Counted from the stretch's first letter, positions 1 through 9,418 are shown. The stretch is 64,000 nucleotides of DNA from Hymenobacter aranciens (GCF_030580865.1 NZ_JAUQSY010000017.1:1-64000); one strand, 5' to 3'. Translations and numbers: made by a program. The notes: generated by a model not told the origin, from the sequence alone.

Positions 1-115
1 GCAGAGCCCACCCCTCCCCCCCGGCAAAACCCGGGCCGCGCCCGCCCCCCCCGGGAACCTCCCCCCCGCCTCGCCCGCGCCTGGCTTTTTGCTGAAGGCA
101 GCGAGCACTGACTTA

Positions 116-219
116 GTATGCGTGCATACCATTCGCTGGGAAAATAACCCAATTCAACGGGGCGGCGACCAGACTGGTCGGAAAGCGCCCGGGTAGGGTA
201 GAAGAGGCAGGTAATTTTG
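116..219 (+). promoter_or_regulatory. Leader of the first gene: -7 box and upstream palindrome
   Basis: The first 294 bases hold no gene. A perfect Bacteroidota -7 box, TAATTTTG, lies at 212-219, giving a leader of roughly 70 bases before the ATG at 295. Further upstream, 116-129 reads GTATGCGTGCATAC, an inverted repeat of six-base arms around GT. It shares the letters GCATAC with the operator found before the S74 fibre genes, but its arms are everted and the distance to the -7 box is far larger, so I do not count it with that group. Bases 1-60 are runs of C and G in which I see nothing. Confidence 0.4.
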
Positions 220-294
220 TATTGTCAACAGCGAAAAGCATTGTTGTTGATGCTCCTACCTTTCTTTCTAAGGCCTTTCCGCCACCCCGTTGAG

Positions 295-2109
295 ATGACT
301 ATTTCCCGCGAACTTCTGGCTTCTTCCTCCCGCCGCCTGGCGCTGCTCGGCACCATCGGCCTGCTGCCGGCCCTGGTGCTGGCCCAGGCGCCTACCATCA
401 CCGGCTTCACGCCCACGGTGGGCCCCAGCGGCACGTCGGTGGTGATTTCGGGCACCAACCTGTCGGCCACTACTACCACTGTGATGCTCAACGGCCAGGC
501 CGTGCCCGTGACGCTGAAAACCGGCACTGCGCTGACGGTGCGCATCCCGGCGGCTGCCAGCAGCGGCAAGCTGCGCGTGACCACTTACACCGGCACTACC
601 TTAAAAGGCACCGCGTTAAGTGCCGCGCGCTTCCTGGTGAGCCGCTCGTCGTCGGCTGGTTCCACGGGCACTACCACGATGGTGGCAGGCATCACGGCGG
701 CTGGTGGCTACTCCACCCCCTACGCTACCGACCTCGACAACGATGGTCTGATTGACCTGCTGATGGGCGACGCCAACGGCAACATCACGGCCTACGAGCA
801 AACGGTGGCCAACGGCGCCTTTGCCACCACCGGCACGGTGCTCACCGCCGGCGGCGCGGCCATCAAAGTAACCAACTACGCCAAGCCCGCCGTGACCGAC
901 CTCGACGGCAACGGCCTGCTCGACCTGATAGTGGGCACCGGCACCGGCCGCCAGCTGCTGCGCTACGAGCAAACGGCTATCGGCGCGTACACCTTCACCG
1001 CTAAGGGCGCCCTGACGGCCAACACGGCTACTGCCCCCGGCACGTTCGCGGCCATCGGCACCGCCGACTTCCCCCGCCCCAGCTTTACCGACCTCGACGG
1101 CAACGGCCTGCTCGACATGCTGGTGGGCGACAACGATGGCACTATCGTGCGATACGAGCAAACGGCCGTGAACGCCGCTACCTTCACGCCCAAGGGCAAC
1201 CTGATGGGCAAGGCTTCGGCCACCGCCACCACGTTCAGCACCATTGATGTGGGCACCGTGTCGAAGCCCCAGGTGATTGACTTCGACGGCGATGGCCTGC
1301 TCGACCTGCTCATCGGCAACTACAACGGCAACATCGTGCGCTACGAGCAAACGGCCGTGAACTCAACCACTTTCATCCTCATCGGCAACCTGGCCGACAG
1401 CAACGGCACCATCGACGTGGGCACCTACGCCGCCCCCACCATCACCGATATCGACGGCGACGGCCAGCTCGATGTGCTGATGGGCAGCGCCACCGGCGAC
1501 CTGCGCCGCTACGAGCAAGCCGCCGCCGCCCCGCTCTCGCCGCTGCCCGTGGAACTCACCAGCTTCATTGCCAAAGCCGCCGCCACCGGCATCCAACTCA
1601 ACTGGGCTACCGCTCAGGAAAAGAACAGCGCCCGTTTCGTAGTAGAGCGCTCGATGGATGGCAAAACCTTCACCGCAATTGCCGAGCAAGCTGCCGCTGG
1701 CACTACCAGCGCCCCCAGCAGCTACCGCTACCTCGATGCCTCGGCCGCCGCCCTTCAGGCTGGCACCCGCTACTACCGCCTGCGCCAGGAAGACCTGGAC
1801 GGCACCACCAGCTACTCGCCAGTAGCCAGCGTGAGCCGCAGTGCCAGCGCCCTCGCTAGCAGCAAGCTGGAAGTGTACCCGAACCCCTTCGCCTCGGAAT
1901 TGAACGTGGCCCTGCCCGCCGGCAGCGAGCTGCAGGCCGCCAAAGTAGAGCTGCTTTCGCTGACTGGTCAGATGGTATTTAGCAGCCAGCTGGCGCTTGG
2001 CGCGGCGCCCCAAGCTCTGGCTTTGCCCGCCAGCCTAGCCCCTGGCAGCTACGTGCTGCGGGTGAGCACGGCCGCCAGCACGCTCACGCAGCGGGTGAGC
2101 AAGCGGTAG
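295..2109 (+). CDS. Secreted TIG/FG-GAP repeat protein with T9SS sorting domain
   Basis: A 604-residue exported surface or extracellular protein. The start at 295 is chosen over an in-frame codon at 217 because it gives a clean signal peptide (residues 1-30, cleavage before Q31 in LVLAQ) and leaves the -7 box at 212-219 in the leader. After the signal come an IPT/TIG beta-sandwich (about 33-117), five FG-GAP/VCBS-like repeats (about 130-420) each with a DLDGxGLLD-type calcium loop and ending in RYEQ or similar, a fibronectin-like domain (about 430-525) and a C-terminal T9SS sorting domain beginning at VYPNPF and ending in basic residues. The substrate or ligand is not known; proteins of this build are usually secreted and surface-attached. 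The same one-TIG-plus-five-repeat block recurs five times in the giant protein at 29876-36523. Confidence 0.85.
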   Translation: MTISRELLASSSRRLALLGTIGLLPALVLAQAPTITGFTPTVGPSGTSVVISGTNLSATTTTVMLNGQAVPVTLKTGTALTVRIPAAASSGKLRVTTYTGTTLKGTALSAARFLVSRSSSAGSTGTTTMVAGITAAGGYSTPYATDLDNDGLIDLLMGDANGNITAYEQTVANGAFATTGTVLTAGGAAIKVTNYAKPAVTDLDGNGLLDLIVGTGTGRQLLRYEQTAIGAYTFTAKGALTANTATAPGTFAAIGTADFPRPSFTDLDGNGLLDMLVGDNDGTIVRYEQTAVNAATFTPKGNLMGKASATATTFSTIDVGTVSKPQVIDFDGDGLLDLLIGNYNGNIVRYEQTAVNSTTFILIGNLADSNGTIDVGTYAAPTITDIDGDGQLDVLMGSATGDLRRYEQAAAAPLSPLPVELTSFIAKAAATGIQLNWATAQEKNSARFVVERSMDGKTFTAIAEQAAAGTTSAPSSYRYLDASAAALQAGTRYYRLRQEDLDGTTSYSPVASVSRSASALASSKLEVYPNPFASELNVALPAGSELQAAKVELLSLTGQMVFSSQLALGAAPQALALPASLAPGSYVLRVSTAASTLTQRVSKR

Positions 2110-2123
2110 GAAAGTGAATGCTA

Positions 2124-2166
2124 ACGCAAAAGGCCGGTTCCGCAGCGCGGAACCGGCCTTTTGCGT
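2124..2166. terminator. Bidirectional intrinsic terminator
   Basis: A perfect 20-bp stem (2124-2143 with 2147-2166) closes a three-base loop. The outer part of the stem holds AAAA on one side and TTTT on the other, so it can end transcription in both directions. It sits between the convergent genes ending at 2109 (plus) and 2185 (minus). Confidence 0.85.
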
Positions 2167-2184
2167 TACGGGCGTTTGAATAAT

Positions 2185-4788
2185 TTACAGCGTCAGCACC
2201 CGTGTGCTTTCCTCGCCAAACTGACTGATGACGCGCACCGCCAGCCGCCGGCCCAGCTGCCGTCGGATGGGGTGCGAGCGGAAGCCATAGAGTCGGGCCC
2301 AGGCGTCCTCGTCGAGTTCCACGCGCAGGGTGGCTTCGGCCTGGCGCTTGGCGGTGGCGCTGGCTTGGGTATCAAGCTTCTGACGCCACTTTTTGAACTC
2401 GGTTTTCTCGCCGCCGCAGAAAAACACTTGGCGCACGATGAAGTTGGAGCCGTCGTAGTCATCGTCGAGCATCCAGTAGGCCAGGTCTTCGACGGAGCGG
2501 GCGGCCAGGCGGTTGTTGATGGGGTCCCAGATGTCGAGGCCGCGCACCTCCACGCACACATGCGGGCCGGTAGCCCCCTCGGGTGCTTCGGCGGGCACCA
2601 CGGCAATTTCGGGCTCGCCGATGGTGACGAAGGAAGCGGCTTTCTTGTCCTTTTTCAGCAGGCCCTCCTGCAATAAGTCTTCGCCGATGCGTACCCGCGT
2701 CACCTGGAAGGTGCCGGCCGAGAAGGTTTGCTCACGGTTTTCGATGCTGTCGTCGAAGGCAAAGCCCAGGATAACCAGCCAGTCGGCGTCGCCGAGCTGG
2801 CGGCACTCGCGCACGGCTTCGTTTACCTGGCTTTTGCTTACGGTGCCAAAGCGCGGGCCCAGCAGGAAGTAGGCCTTGCGCTCGCGGCCCTCGCCGTCGC
2901 GCCAGAAGCCCTCGGCCGGCAAGGCGGGCGAGGCCCGTGCCTCCACGCGCAGAAACACCGCCTGCTCGCCCTTGGCCCCGTTGCGGATGCCGGCGGCCGT
3001 GAGGCCCGCAAACACCCGCTGCTCAAACTGCTGCTGGCTTTCCAGCTCCTCGGGCGGGGTGGTGGCGGCTTCCAGCTCCTCGGGCGCTACCGGGTTGAGG
3101 CTTTGCAGGGTTTCGACGGTGAAGGGGCCAGCCACGCGTAGGCGTTTCTTGTCTTCCTCGGGCTGGTCGTAGAGCTTTTCGGTGCTGGGCGGCTCGTCGT
3201 TGGCCAGGCTCTTCAGGGTGATGTGCGGTACTTCCTTGTAGATGAAGCCCTGGCGCAGGTCCTGCCCGCCGTCGTCGTATAGCTTGTAGTAGGGGAAAGC
3301 GGCCGTCATCAGCCGCGTTTTGGCGATGTTGAGTGCAATGCGCGAGGTGTCGATGGTAATCCAGCGGCGGCCCCACTGCTCGGCTACGTAGGCGGTGGTG
3401 CCGCTGCCGCAGGTGGGGTCGAGCACGAGGTCGCCGGGGTCGGTGCACATGAGCATACAGCGCTGGATGACCTTTGTTGTCGTTTGCACTACATAATGTC
3501 GGTCTTCAGCGTATCCTCCAGTCAACACATCGTCCCATAAATTGGTTAGTCTGAAGTAGGGGAAGTCGCTCGTGAAGCGGCGGTAGCTTAGTGTTCGTCC
3601 ATATGACTCCAATCTTCCAACTTGAGCAAGCTTCCGTAGACCTGAATGTGAGGTCTTCCAACCGCCGTTACCAGGAGAGTATAATGTCCCCTCAAATTCA
3701 AATGGTTTTGAGGCGTCGCCACTGGAGGAAGACGATGTTAAATTGTCCCTGCGATAAACAGAAGACCCTACTGGTAGCTTCTTCCAATCATGGGATTCAG
3801 CGGTAGTCATCCTGCGGTGAGTTCCATCGACTAAACGGACGTAGTTGTAATTAACCCAACCTTCGCCAGCCCGTGCGGAGTAGAGTTGATTGTACTTAAC
3901 ATGTTGGATTTTTCGGCAGTACCAAACCAGATAATCATTGATGGATGGCAACACGTCAGTTCCTCCCATCGGACTTCCGGCGCCCGTGGTCTTTTTGAGT
4001 GTTATTAAGCTCACAAAATTCTCACTCCCAAACACCTCGTCCATTAGGTTCCGCACCAGATGCACGTTCTCATCCGAAATCTGCACGAAGCACGAGCCTG
4101 ATTCCGTCAACAACTCCTTTGCCACCAACAGCCGGTTGCGCAAATAGCTGAGGTAGGAGTGGATGCCCAGTTCCCAGGTGTCACGAAAGGCCTTGATTTG
4201 CTCGGGCTCGGACGACAGGTGTTCGTCCTTACCGTCCTGCACGGTGCGATTGTTGAGCTTGATTTGCCAGTTCGAGCCGTACTTGATGCCGTAGGGCGGG
4301 TCGAGGTACACCATCTGCACCTGACCGTTGAGGCCTTCGCGTTCGAGCAGGGAGGTCATCACGGCCAATGAGTCGCCGAGGATGAGGCGGTTTTCCCAGT
4401 CGGCGTGGTGTTGGTAGTAGCTTAGGGGCTTGTCGAGTTCATCTATGTCTTGGTAGCTGGGGCCGAAGAGGTCGAGCTGGGCGGGCGTACCGGTTTGGCG
4501 CTGCTGGTAGAGGCGCTGCATGAGGGCCTCGGGGCGCACATGCTCGTGGCGGTAGAGCGAGCGGATATCAACGTTGAGGTAGTCGGGGCGCTGGTCGGGC
4601 TCGTCGTGGTCGTACTTGCCCAGCCAGTTCAGGTGCGGGTCCTGGCCGCGGTGGATGATGGGGTCTTTTTCGAGCACTTTGGTGGGGTGGTTTTGAACCT
4701 TGGGGTTGATTTGCTCGGCGCCGGCCTCGGTTTCGGCCGGGATGAGGGCGCGCTGGTCGCGGTGGTGGTAGGCAGTGGCGTCGTTCAT
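2185..4788 (-). CDS. Type III-like site-specific DNA (adenine) methyltransferase
   Basis: An 867-residue DNA methyltransferase, the modification subunit of a restriction-modification pair. The catalytic motif DPPYG lies at residues 163-167 and the AdoMet-binding motif DPTCGSGTT at about 457-465. Motif IV before motif I is the beta-class order typical of type III Mod subunits that make N6-methyladenine. The region between the two motifs should be the target recognition domain; its DNA (about 3470-4060) is visibly AT-richer than the rest of the gene. The protein is longer than a common Mod, with about 140 residues before the catalytic core and a long C-terminal part. The ATG at 4788 is four bases after the stop of the helicase-nuclease gene (TAATCCCATG), so the two are translationally coupled. 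An in-frame ATG at 4842 lies inside the upstream gene and is less likely. Confidence 0.85.
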   Translation of the reverse strand: MNDATAYHHRDQRALIPAETEAGAEQINPKVQNHPTKVLEKDPIIHRGQDPHLNWLGKYDHDEPDQRPDYLNVDIRSLYRHEHVRPEALMQRLYQQRQTGTPAQLDLFGPSYQDIDELDKPLSYYQHHADWENRLILGDSLAVMTSLLEREGLNGQVQMVYLDPPYGIKYGSNWQIKLNNRTVQDGKDEHLSSEPEQIKAFRDTWELGIHSYLSYLRNRLLVAKELLTESGSCFVQISDENVHLVRNLMDEVFGSENFVSLITLKKTTGAGSPMGGTDVLPSINDYLVWYCRKIQHVKYNQLYSARAGEGWVNYNYVRLVDGTHRRMTTAESHDWKKLPVGSSVYRRDNLTSSSSSGDASKPFEFEGTLYSPGNGGWKTSHSGLRKLAQVGRLESYGRTLSYRRFTSDFPYFRLTNLWDDVLTGGYAEDRHYVVQTTTKVIQRCMLMCTDPGDLVLDPTCGSGTTAYVAEQWGRRWITIDTSRIALNIAKTRLMTAAFPYYKLYDDGGQDLRQGFIYKEVPHITLKSLANDEPPSTEKLYDQPEEDKKRLRVAGPFTVETLQSLNPVAPEELEAATTPPEELESQQQFEQRVFAGLTAAGIRNGAKGEQAVFLRVEARASPALPAEGFWRDGEGRERKAYFLLGPRFGTVSKSQVNEAVRECRQLGDADWLVILGFAFDDSIENREQTFSAGTFQVTRVRIGEDLLQEGLLKKDKKAASFVTIGEPEIAVVPAEAPEGATGPHVCVEVRGLDIWDPINNRLAARSVEDLAYWMLDDDYDGSNFIVRQVFFCGGEKTEFKKWRQKLDTQASATAKRQAEATLRVELDEDAWARLYGFRSHPIRRQLGRRLAVRVISQFGEESTRVLTL

Positions 4789-4792
4789 GGGA

Positions 4793-7700
4793 TTACAGGG
4801 CGTCAAGCTTCGCCACCAGCTGGTTGCGGAAATATTTCTCATCCTCGCTGATTTCCACGAAGGCCCAGGGCTCGTCGGCGGGCAAGCCGAGGGCGGCGAG
4901 GTGCTCGTTCACGGCGGGCAGCCAGTAGTGCTCGGTGTAGAGCTTCTTGGCCTGCTTGTCGCGGGCCATGCCCGTTACTTCAATGATGAGGTTCACGGTC
5001 TGGCCGTTTTTGCTGCGCACGCGGGCCAGGAAATCAGGCAGGTAGTTGGCCTCGCGGCCATCCTTGAGGTAGGGAATCTGGAAGTTGAGAAAAGCGTTTT
5101 TGACGTAGCTGAGCACCTGTGGCAGGTCCTCTAAGGTCTTGGCGCAGATTTGCTCCCAGCTCTGGGTATCGGCCACCACGTAGTTGACGGGGCTTTTGGT
5201 GGTGGCAAACACCGGCCGGGTGGTCTGGCCCTGCACGTAGCGGGTGCTGCCGCGCGGGTTGTAGTGGTTCTGGGCCGGGCGGATGCGGCGCTCGGCCGCC
5301 GGCTGGCTCACCACGATGGCCTGGTGAATGTGGTGCGCCACCTGCCGGGCATCCCAGCGCACCACCAGCCGCTTAAAGGCCGGGTCGGTCTGGTGGGCCA
5401 GCGTGAGGCACTCGTGGTACCACTGCTCCACGATGCGGCGCACCGGCGCGAAGTAATGTAGCAGCGGCTGTTTATCGAGGTCGGTGAAATGGTGGCGGAT
5501 AACCTTGCTGGTGAGGTCGTAGAACACCTCATTATCGCGCAGCTCCTCCTGGCTTTTCAGGGTGATTTCCTCGGTTTCGGCTGAGAAGGCGGTGCCCAGC
5601 ACCGTGTGGGTCGGAATTTTAGAATAGTCGAGCTCAAACTTGCCGGCCTTGGCAAAGTCCGCTTGCAGCTCGCCCACCGGAATTTCCTCGCGGTAGCCCG
5701 TCAGGTTGGGGAAACTGAGGGCCAGGTGCTCACGCTCCGGCACGCTGCGAATCACGATGGTATCGGCCCCGGTGATGCCGCCCGTAGCCCCGCCGCCCCG
5801 CCGGAAAGCCTTGAAGGGAATGCCAATGATGCGGGCGTACTCGGGCGGGAATCGGTAGGTCACGTCCCTGGCCCGGCTGTTGGTCGGCTGGCCTTTGGTG
5901 TCGTAGCCCTGCAGCTCGTAGGAGCGGCGGCGCAGGGCGCGGCCGGCCACCTGCTCGCACAGCAGCTGCGAGCCAAAGGCCCGCAAGCCCAGGATGTGCG
6001 TCACGGTGTTGGCGTCCCAGCCTTCGGTGAGCATGCTCACGCTCACCACGCAGCGAATGTGGGCGCCGAGCTTGCCGGGGCGGCCCACAGTGTTCACCAC
6101 CTCGCGCAGCAGGTCGGCGTCGCTGAGGTCGTCGGCCGAGCGGGCGGGGTAGAGGCGGCGGTATTCCTGTCGAAACTGCTGGATTTCATCCTGGAATACG
6201 CGGCGGAATTCCTCGTTTACCTGCCCGCTGTTTTCCAGCGCGTCGGAGTCGATGAGCAGCGTGGGCGGGCGGCGCTTGGCCGCGTTGTCGAGGGCATAGT
6301 TCGAGAAGATGTCGTGGTGCCCGCGCACCACCGTGCGGCCGTGCTGCGGGTCGGGGTACTCATAGCCGGCAATGTGCTTGTACACTTCCTTCGATACACC
6401 GGTGTTGTTGCACACCACAATGAGCACCGGTGGGGCCGTAAACAAGTCGGCCCGCTGCTCGCTACGGGTGCGGATGTTCTTGTCAAAGTCCTCATAATGC
6501 GCCACCAGCGACTCCAGCGCGGCCGTCAGCAGTTGGGGCAGGTCGGGCTTTTTCTCCACGTAGGCCTCGCCCTTGGTGCGGCGCTCGGTGGCCTTGCCCA
6601 TCTTGGGCAGGTGGTCTTTCACGTGCTCGTAGAGGTTGCGCAGCACGGGCATGTCCAGCGCCTGGGTGTCGTCTTTTTCGGGCAGGTAGGGGATTTTCAC
6701 CAGCCCGCTCTCGATGGCTTCCACCAGCCCAAAGTCCGTCACAATCCACGGAAACAGCGTGTAGGGCCGGTAGCCCGAGCCGGTGAGGTAGTAGGGCGTG
6801 GCCGACAAGTCGTACACCGCCGTAAGCTGGAAGCGCTGGCTCAGCTCGCGCAGGCCGCTGAACCACACGGCAGCGCGGGCGTTTTCGTCGCCATCGGCTT
6901 CGTCATCGGCAGCTTTTTTCTTTTTGCCGAGCGCTACCTGCGGCAGGTAGCAATGGTGGGCCTCGTCGTTGAGCACCAGCAGGCGGCTGCCGGGCCGGAA
7001 GCCGCTCAGCAGGCGCCGGAATACCTGGGCGTAGTCTTCGTATTCCTCCTGCTTTTTGCCATCCACGCCAATCTTGCCATCGAACACTCCGCGCTTATTG
7101 CCCTGCAGTGTGCGCGGCTCAAACTGGTGGTAATTAGCGATGACGATGCGGTCATTCAGCCCCCGAAGCCAGTCTTCGTAGGCCGGCGGCACCAGCAGGC
7201 GCTCGTGGTAATAGTCGGTGGCAGTGTGGTAATTACCCGTCGTATCCACGCGTAGCACGCCCAGCCGGTCGCGGATGGTGACGCCCGGCGCCACAAGCAG
7301 GAAGTAGTCGGCGAAGCGCACGTCCTGCCGGTACTGGCGGCGGTTGAGGTAGTGGTAGAGGATGAGGGCGGCCATCACCACGGTTTTGCCGGAGCCGGTA
7401 GCCATCTTGAAGGCAATGCGCGGCAGGTGGTCGGCCGCCTGGCCCGATACGCTTTGCTGGCCCTGGCGCAGCTGGTTGAGAATATGGGTGCCGGCATTGG
7501 AGCGGGCGGCTACTTCATTAAGCCAGATGGCGGTTTCCACCGCCTCACGCTGGGCGAAAAAGAGCTTTTTCCGGGGCGAGTCGCTGTGGTCGAGAAACCA
7601 GTACGTCAGCAGCTCCCGCGTCACGCGGGTGGTATCGGGGTAGCTGGTGGTGCGCCACTGCGCTACTTCCTTGCGCACCAGGTTGATGAGGTGCGTGCCG

Positions 7701-7915
7701 TAGGCCGCGGCGGCTTCGTTGAAGGCAAACACCTCTTTCTGCCCTTGCTGCTTGCCGGGCACCACCTGCACGTCGGGTACGAACAGCCGTCGGCCCTTCT
7801 CAATAATGTCGTAGTCGAGGTTGCCCTCCAGGTCGGTGCCGTAGTGGCGGGCCGGCTCCAGGTAAGGGTTGTTGAGGATGGGATTGTCGGGTAGACGCGG
7901 GGAGGACTGTTCCAT
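4793..7915 (-). CDS. Type III-like restriction enzyme: DEAD/DEAH helicase with nuclease domain
   Basis: A 1040-residue superfamily 2 helicase-nuclease, the restriction partner of the methyltransferase that follows it. Visible motifs: Walker A ATGSGKT (about 172-178), Walker B NDEAH (about 316-320), motif III LSATP (about 370), and motif VI QVAGRALRR (about 655). Near the C-terminus YLPDFLARV (about 957) followed by IIEVTG (about 974) looks like a PD-(D/E)xK nuclease core, with T where the lysine is usual and lysines just downstream; from memory the EVTG form with a later WxPAVN segment is seen in the BPTD_3080-like restriction family, which should be checked. The start at 7915 is preferred over 7969: it begins with MEQSS and leaves a -7-like box in the leader. 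Confidence 0.85.
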   Translation of the reverse strand: MEQSSPRLPDNPILNNPYLEPARHYGTDLEGNLDYDIIEKGRRLFVPDVQVVPGKQQGQKEVFAFNEAAAAYGTHLINLVRKEVAQWRTTSYPDTTRVTRELLTYWFLDHSDSPRKKLFFAQREAVETAIWLNEVAARSNAGTHILNQLRQGQQSVSGQAADHLPRIAFKMATGSGKTVVMAALILYHYLNRRQYRQDVRFADYFLLVAPGVTIRDRLGVLRVDTTGNYHTATDYYHERLLVPPAYEDWLRGLNDRIVIANYHQFEPRTLQGNKRGVFDGKIGVDGKKQEEYEDYAQVFRRLLSGFRPGSRLLVLNDEAHHCYLPQVALGKKKKAADDEADGDENARAAVWFSGLRELSQRFQLTAVYDLSATPYYLTGSGYRPYTLFPWIVTDFGLVEAIESGLVKIPYLPEKDDTQALDMPVLRNLYEHVKDHLPKMGKATERRTKGEAYVEKKPDLPQLLTAALESLVAHYEDFDKNIRTRSEQRADLFTAPPVLIVVCNNTGVSKEVYKHIAGYEYPDPQHGRTVVRGHHDIFSNYALDNAAKRRPPTLLIDSDALENSGQVNEEFRRVFQDEIQQFRQEYRRLYPARSADDLSDADLLREVVNTVGRPGKLGAHIRCVVSVSMLTEGWDANTVTHILGLRAFGSQLLCEQVAGRALRRRSYELQGYDTKGQPTNSRARDVTYRFPPEYARIIGIPFKAFRRGGGATGGITGADTIVIRSVPEREHLALSFPNLTGYREEIPVGELQADFAKAGKFELDYSKIPTHTVLGTAFSAETEEITLKSQEELRDNEVFYDLTSKVIRHHFTDLDKQPLLHYFAPVRRIVEQWYHECLTLAHQTDPAFKRLVVRWDARQVAHHIHQAIVVSQPAAERRIRPAQNHYNPRGSTRYVQGQTTRPVFATTKSPVNYVVADTQSWEQICAKTLEDLPQVLSYVKNAFLNFQIPYLKDGREANYLPDFLARVRSKNGQTVNLIIEVTGMARDKQAKKLYTEHYWLPAVNEHLAALGLPADEPWAFVEISEDEKYFRNQLVAKLDAL

Positions 7916-7932
7916 AAGGCACACTTGCAGGA

Positions 7933-7948
7933 CAAATATGCGACATAT
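7933..7948 (-). promoter_or_regulatory. Candidate promoter and operator of the restriction operon
   Basis: On the minus strand CATATTTG (7940-7933) matches five of six positions of TAnnTTTG and lies 18 bases before the ATG at 7915. It overlaps an inverted repeat, ATATG-CGA-CATAT (7936-7948). A repeat over the -7 box is where a repressor or controller protein would bind; the divergent XRE protein is the obvious candidate. This is inference from position only. Confidence 0.35.
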
Positions 7949-8049
7949 GGCGGGTAAATCATGGTTCAATGTCCCCGATTAGCCCGAAAAACGGCCTGGG
8001 AATGCGCCGGAAGCTGTCTGACTTTTGTCCCACCCAACTACACAAGGTC

Positions 8050-8424
8050 ATGGCCGCACCACACCGGGGGCAAATCCTATCCGATATCATCAGCCGCAAC
8101 GGCATCAACCAGACGCAACTGGCCCGCGACCTGGGCATGTCGCGCTCCAACCTGTACCGCCGCTACGAGGTGGCTAATCTGTCGCCGGCCTTTCTGCGGC
8201 AGGTGGGCGCGGCCATCGGGCTTGATTTGGCGGCCTACTTTCCGGAACTGAGGCCCGATACAGCGTCTGTGGTGGCCGAGCCAGCGGCTAGCTACGAGCG
8301 GCCGGCTCCCATCGACTGCGAGCAGCGGCTGTTGCAGGTGCTGGAGCAGTTTGCCGAGAAAGTGCGGCAGTACGATGAGCTCAAGGCGCGGTATGATGCG
8401 CTGCTGGCCGAGCGAAATCAATAA
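8050..8424 (+). CDS. XRE-family helix-turn-helix regulator
   Basis: A 124-residue DNA-binding protein with an N-terminal XRE helix-turn-helix (about residues 8-60; core QTQLARDLGMSRSNLYR) and a short C-terminal helix with heptad-like spacing (about 85-124) that could dimerise. I chose the ATG at 8050 because a -7-like sequence GACTTTTG lies 20 bases upstream; an upstream in-frame ATG at 7969 would add 27 residues that do not look like a known domain and would overlap that promoter. It is divergent from the methyltransferase/restriction operon and 17 bases before the HNH endonuclease gene, so it is probably a controller of one or both. Confidence 0.7.
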   Translation: MAAPHRGQILSDIISRNGINQTQLARDLGMSRSNLYRRYEVANLSPAFLRQVGAAIGLDLAAYFPELRPDTASVVAEPAASYERPAPIDCEQRLLQVLEQFAEKVRQYDELKARYDALLAERNQ

Positions 8425-8441
8425 CCTTTTGCCTTTTAACT

Positions 8442-9392
8442 ATGAATTTCTACGTCGGAGTTACCGATAAAGGCTGGTTTGATTTCCTGCGCCAAGAGCC
8501 GCGGGAAGACGTGAATTTCTGGAAGCCGCTGGGGGGTGGCAACCGATTTGGCGCCGTGCCATCGGGCGCGCCGTTTCTGCTGAAACTCAAGAAGCCGTTC
8601 CATTGCATCGCGGGCGTCGGCTTCTTCACCAACCAGATTGATTTGCCGCTGACTACTGCCTGGGAAATGTTTGGCCCCCGCAATGGGTATAGCGACTATG
8701 CTGACTTTGCGCAGGTTATTCGGAAGTATCGCGCCGCCAGCCAGAAGCCGGCCGAAGCTAACCCGGTGATTGGCTGCCTGGTGCTGACGGCTCCCATCTT
8801 TTTCCGCCAGCCCGATTGGATACCCGCGCCGGAGAGTTGGGGTAATTCTATTGTGACAGGCAAGGTGTACAACACCAGCGAGGCAGTGGGCGGCAAGCTG
8901 TGGGCCGACGTGAGCGCCACCATGCTGCGCTACCAGCAAAGCCCGTTTCTGCAGGAACTGGCTACCGACTCGCTGGTGCTGGAAGCACCTGGGATTTACC
9001 GCGAAGCGCTGACCAAAGTACGTATCGGCCAAGGGGCGTTCAAAGCGCTAGTGACGCAGGCCTATGATAAAAAATGCGCCATTTCGGGCGAGAAAACGCT
9101 GCCTGTGCTGGAAGCAGCGCATATCCAACCCTTCTCCCAGGCCGGCCCCAACTCATTAGGTAATGGCCTGCTCCTGCGGTCCGACCTGCATAAACTCTTT
9201 GACCGACACTACCTGACCATCGATGCCGACGACCGCACCGTGCATGTGAGCAGCCGTATTCGGGAAGAGTTTCAGAATGGGAAAGAGTATTATAAGTTTG
9301 ATAAGCAGCCACTACAAGTATTGCCTAAAAACCTGCTCGACCAACCGGCCAGGCGATATCTGCAGCATCACAATGGACTGTTTATGCCCTAA
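8442..9392 (+). CDS. HNH restriction-type endonuclease with PUA-like N-terminal domain
   Basis: A 316-residue predicted endonuclease. The C-terminal HNH domain (about 210-260) shows CAISG, AAHIQPFS with H227, and RSDLHKLFD, the pattern of COG3440-type restriction endonucleases. The first 150 residues resemble the PUA/EVE-like modified-base reader found in front of such nucleases (FLLKLKKPFHCIAGVGFF, then WEMFG). If that is right, it would cut DNA carrying modified bases, as type IV enzymes do. It follows the XRE gene by 17 bases and is probably cotranscribed with it. The nuclease call is firm from the HNH residues; the reader domain is a fold-level impression. Confidence 0.7.
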   Translation: MNFYVGVTDKGWFDFLRQEPREDVNFWKPLGGGNRFGAVPSGAPFLLKLKKPFHCIAGVGFFTNQIDLPLTTAWEMFGPRNGYSDYADFAQVIRKYRAASQKPAEANPVIGCLVLTAPIFFRQPDWIPAPESWGNSIVTGKVYNTSEAVGGKLWADVSATMLRYQQSPFLQELATDSLVLEAPGIYREALTKVRIGQGAFKALVTQAYDKKCAISGEKTLPVLEAAHIQPFSQAGPNSLGNGLLLRSDLHKLFDRHYLTIDADDRTVHVSSRIREEFQNGKEYYKFDKQPLQVLPKNLLDQPARRYLQHHNGLFMP

Positions 9393-9410
9393 ACCAGGTA
9401 GGGCTTGCTC

Positions 9411-9418
9411 TATCTTTG
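9411..9418 (+). promoter_or_regulatory. -7 box TATCTTTG
   Basis: A perfect match to TAnnTTTG, 27 bases upstream of the ATG at 9446. No clear TTG is seen at the usual -33 distance. Its position argues against any start before 9446. Confidence 0.5.

Noticed and set aside
116..129. GTATGCGTGCATAC as another copy of the fibre operator
   Set aside because: Arms are everted relative to TCGCAT-N4-ATGCGA and the distance to the -7 box is about 80 bases instead of 22.
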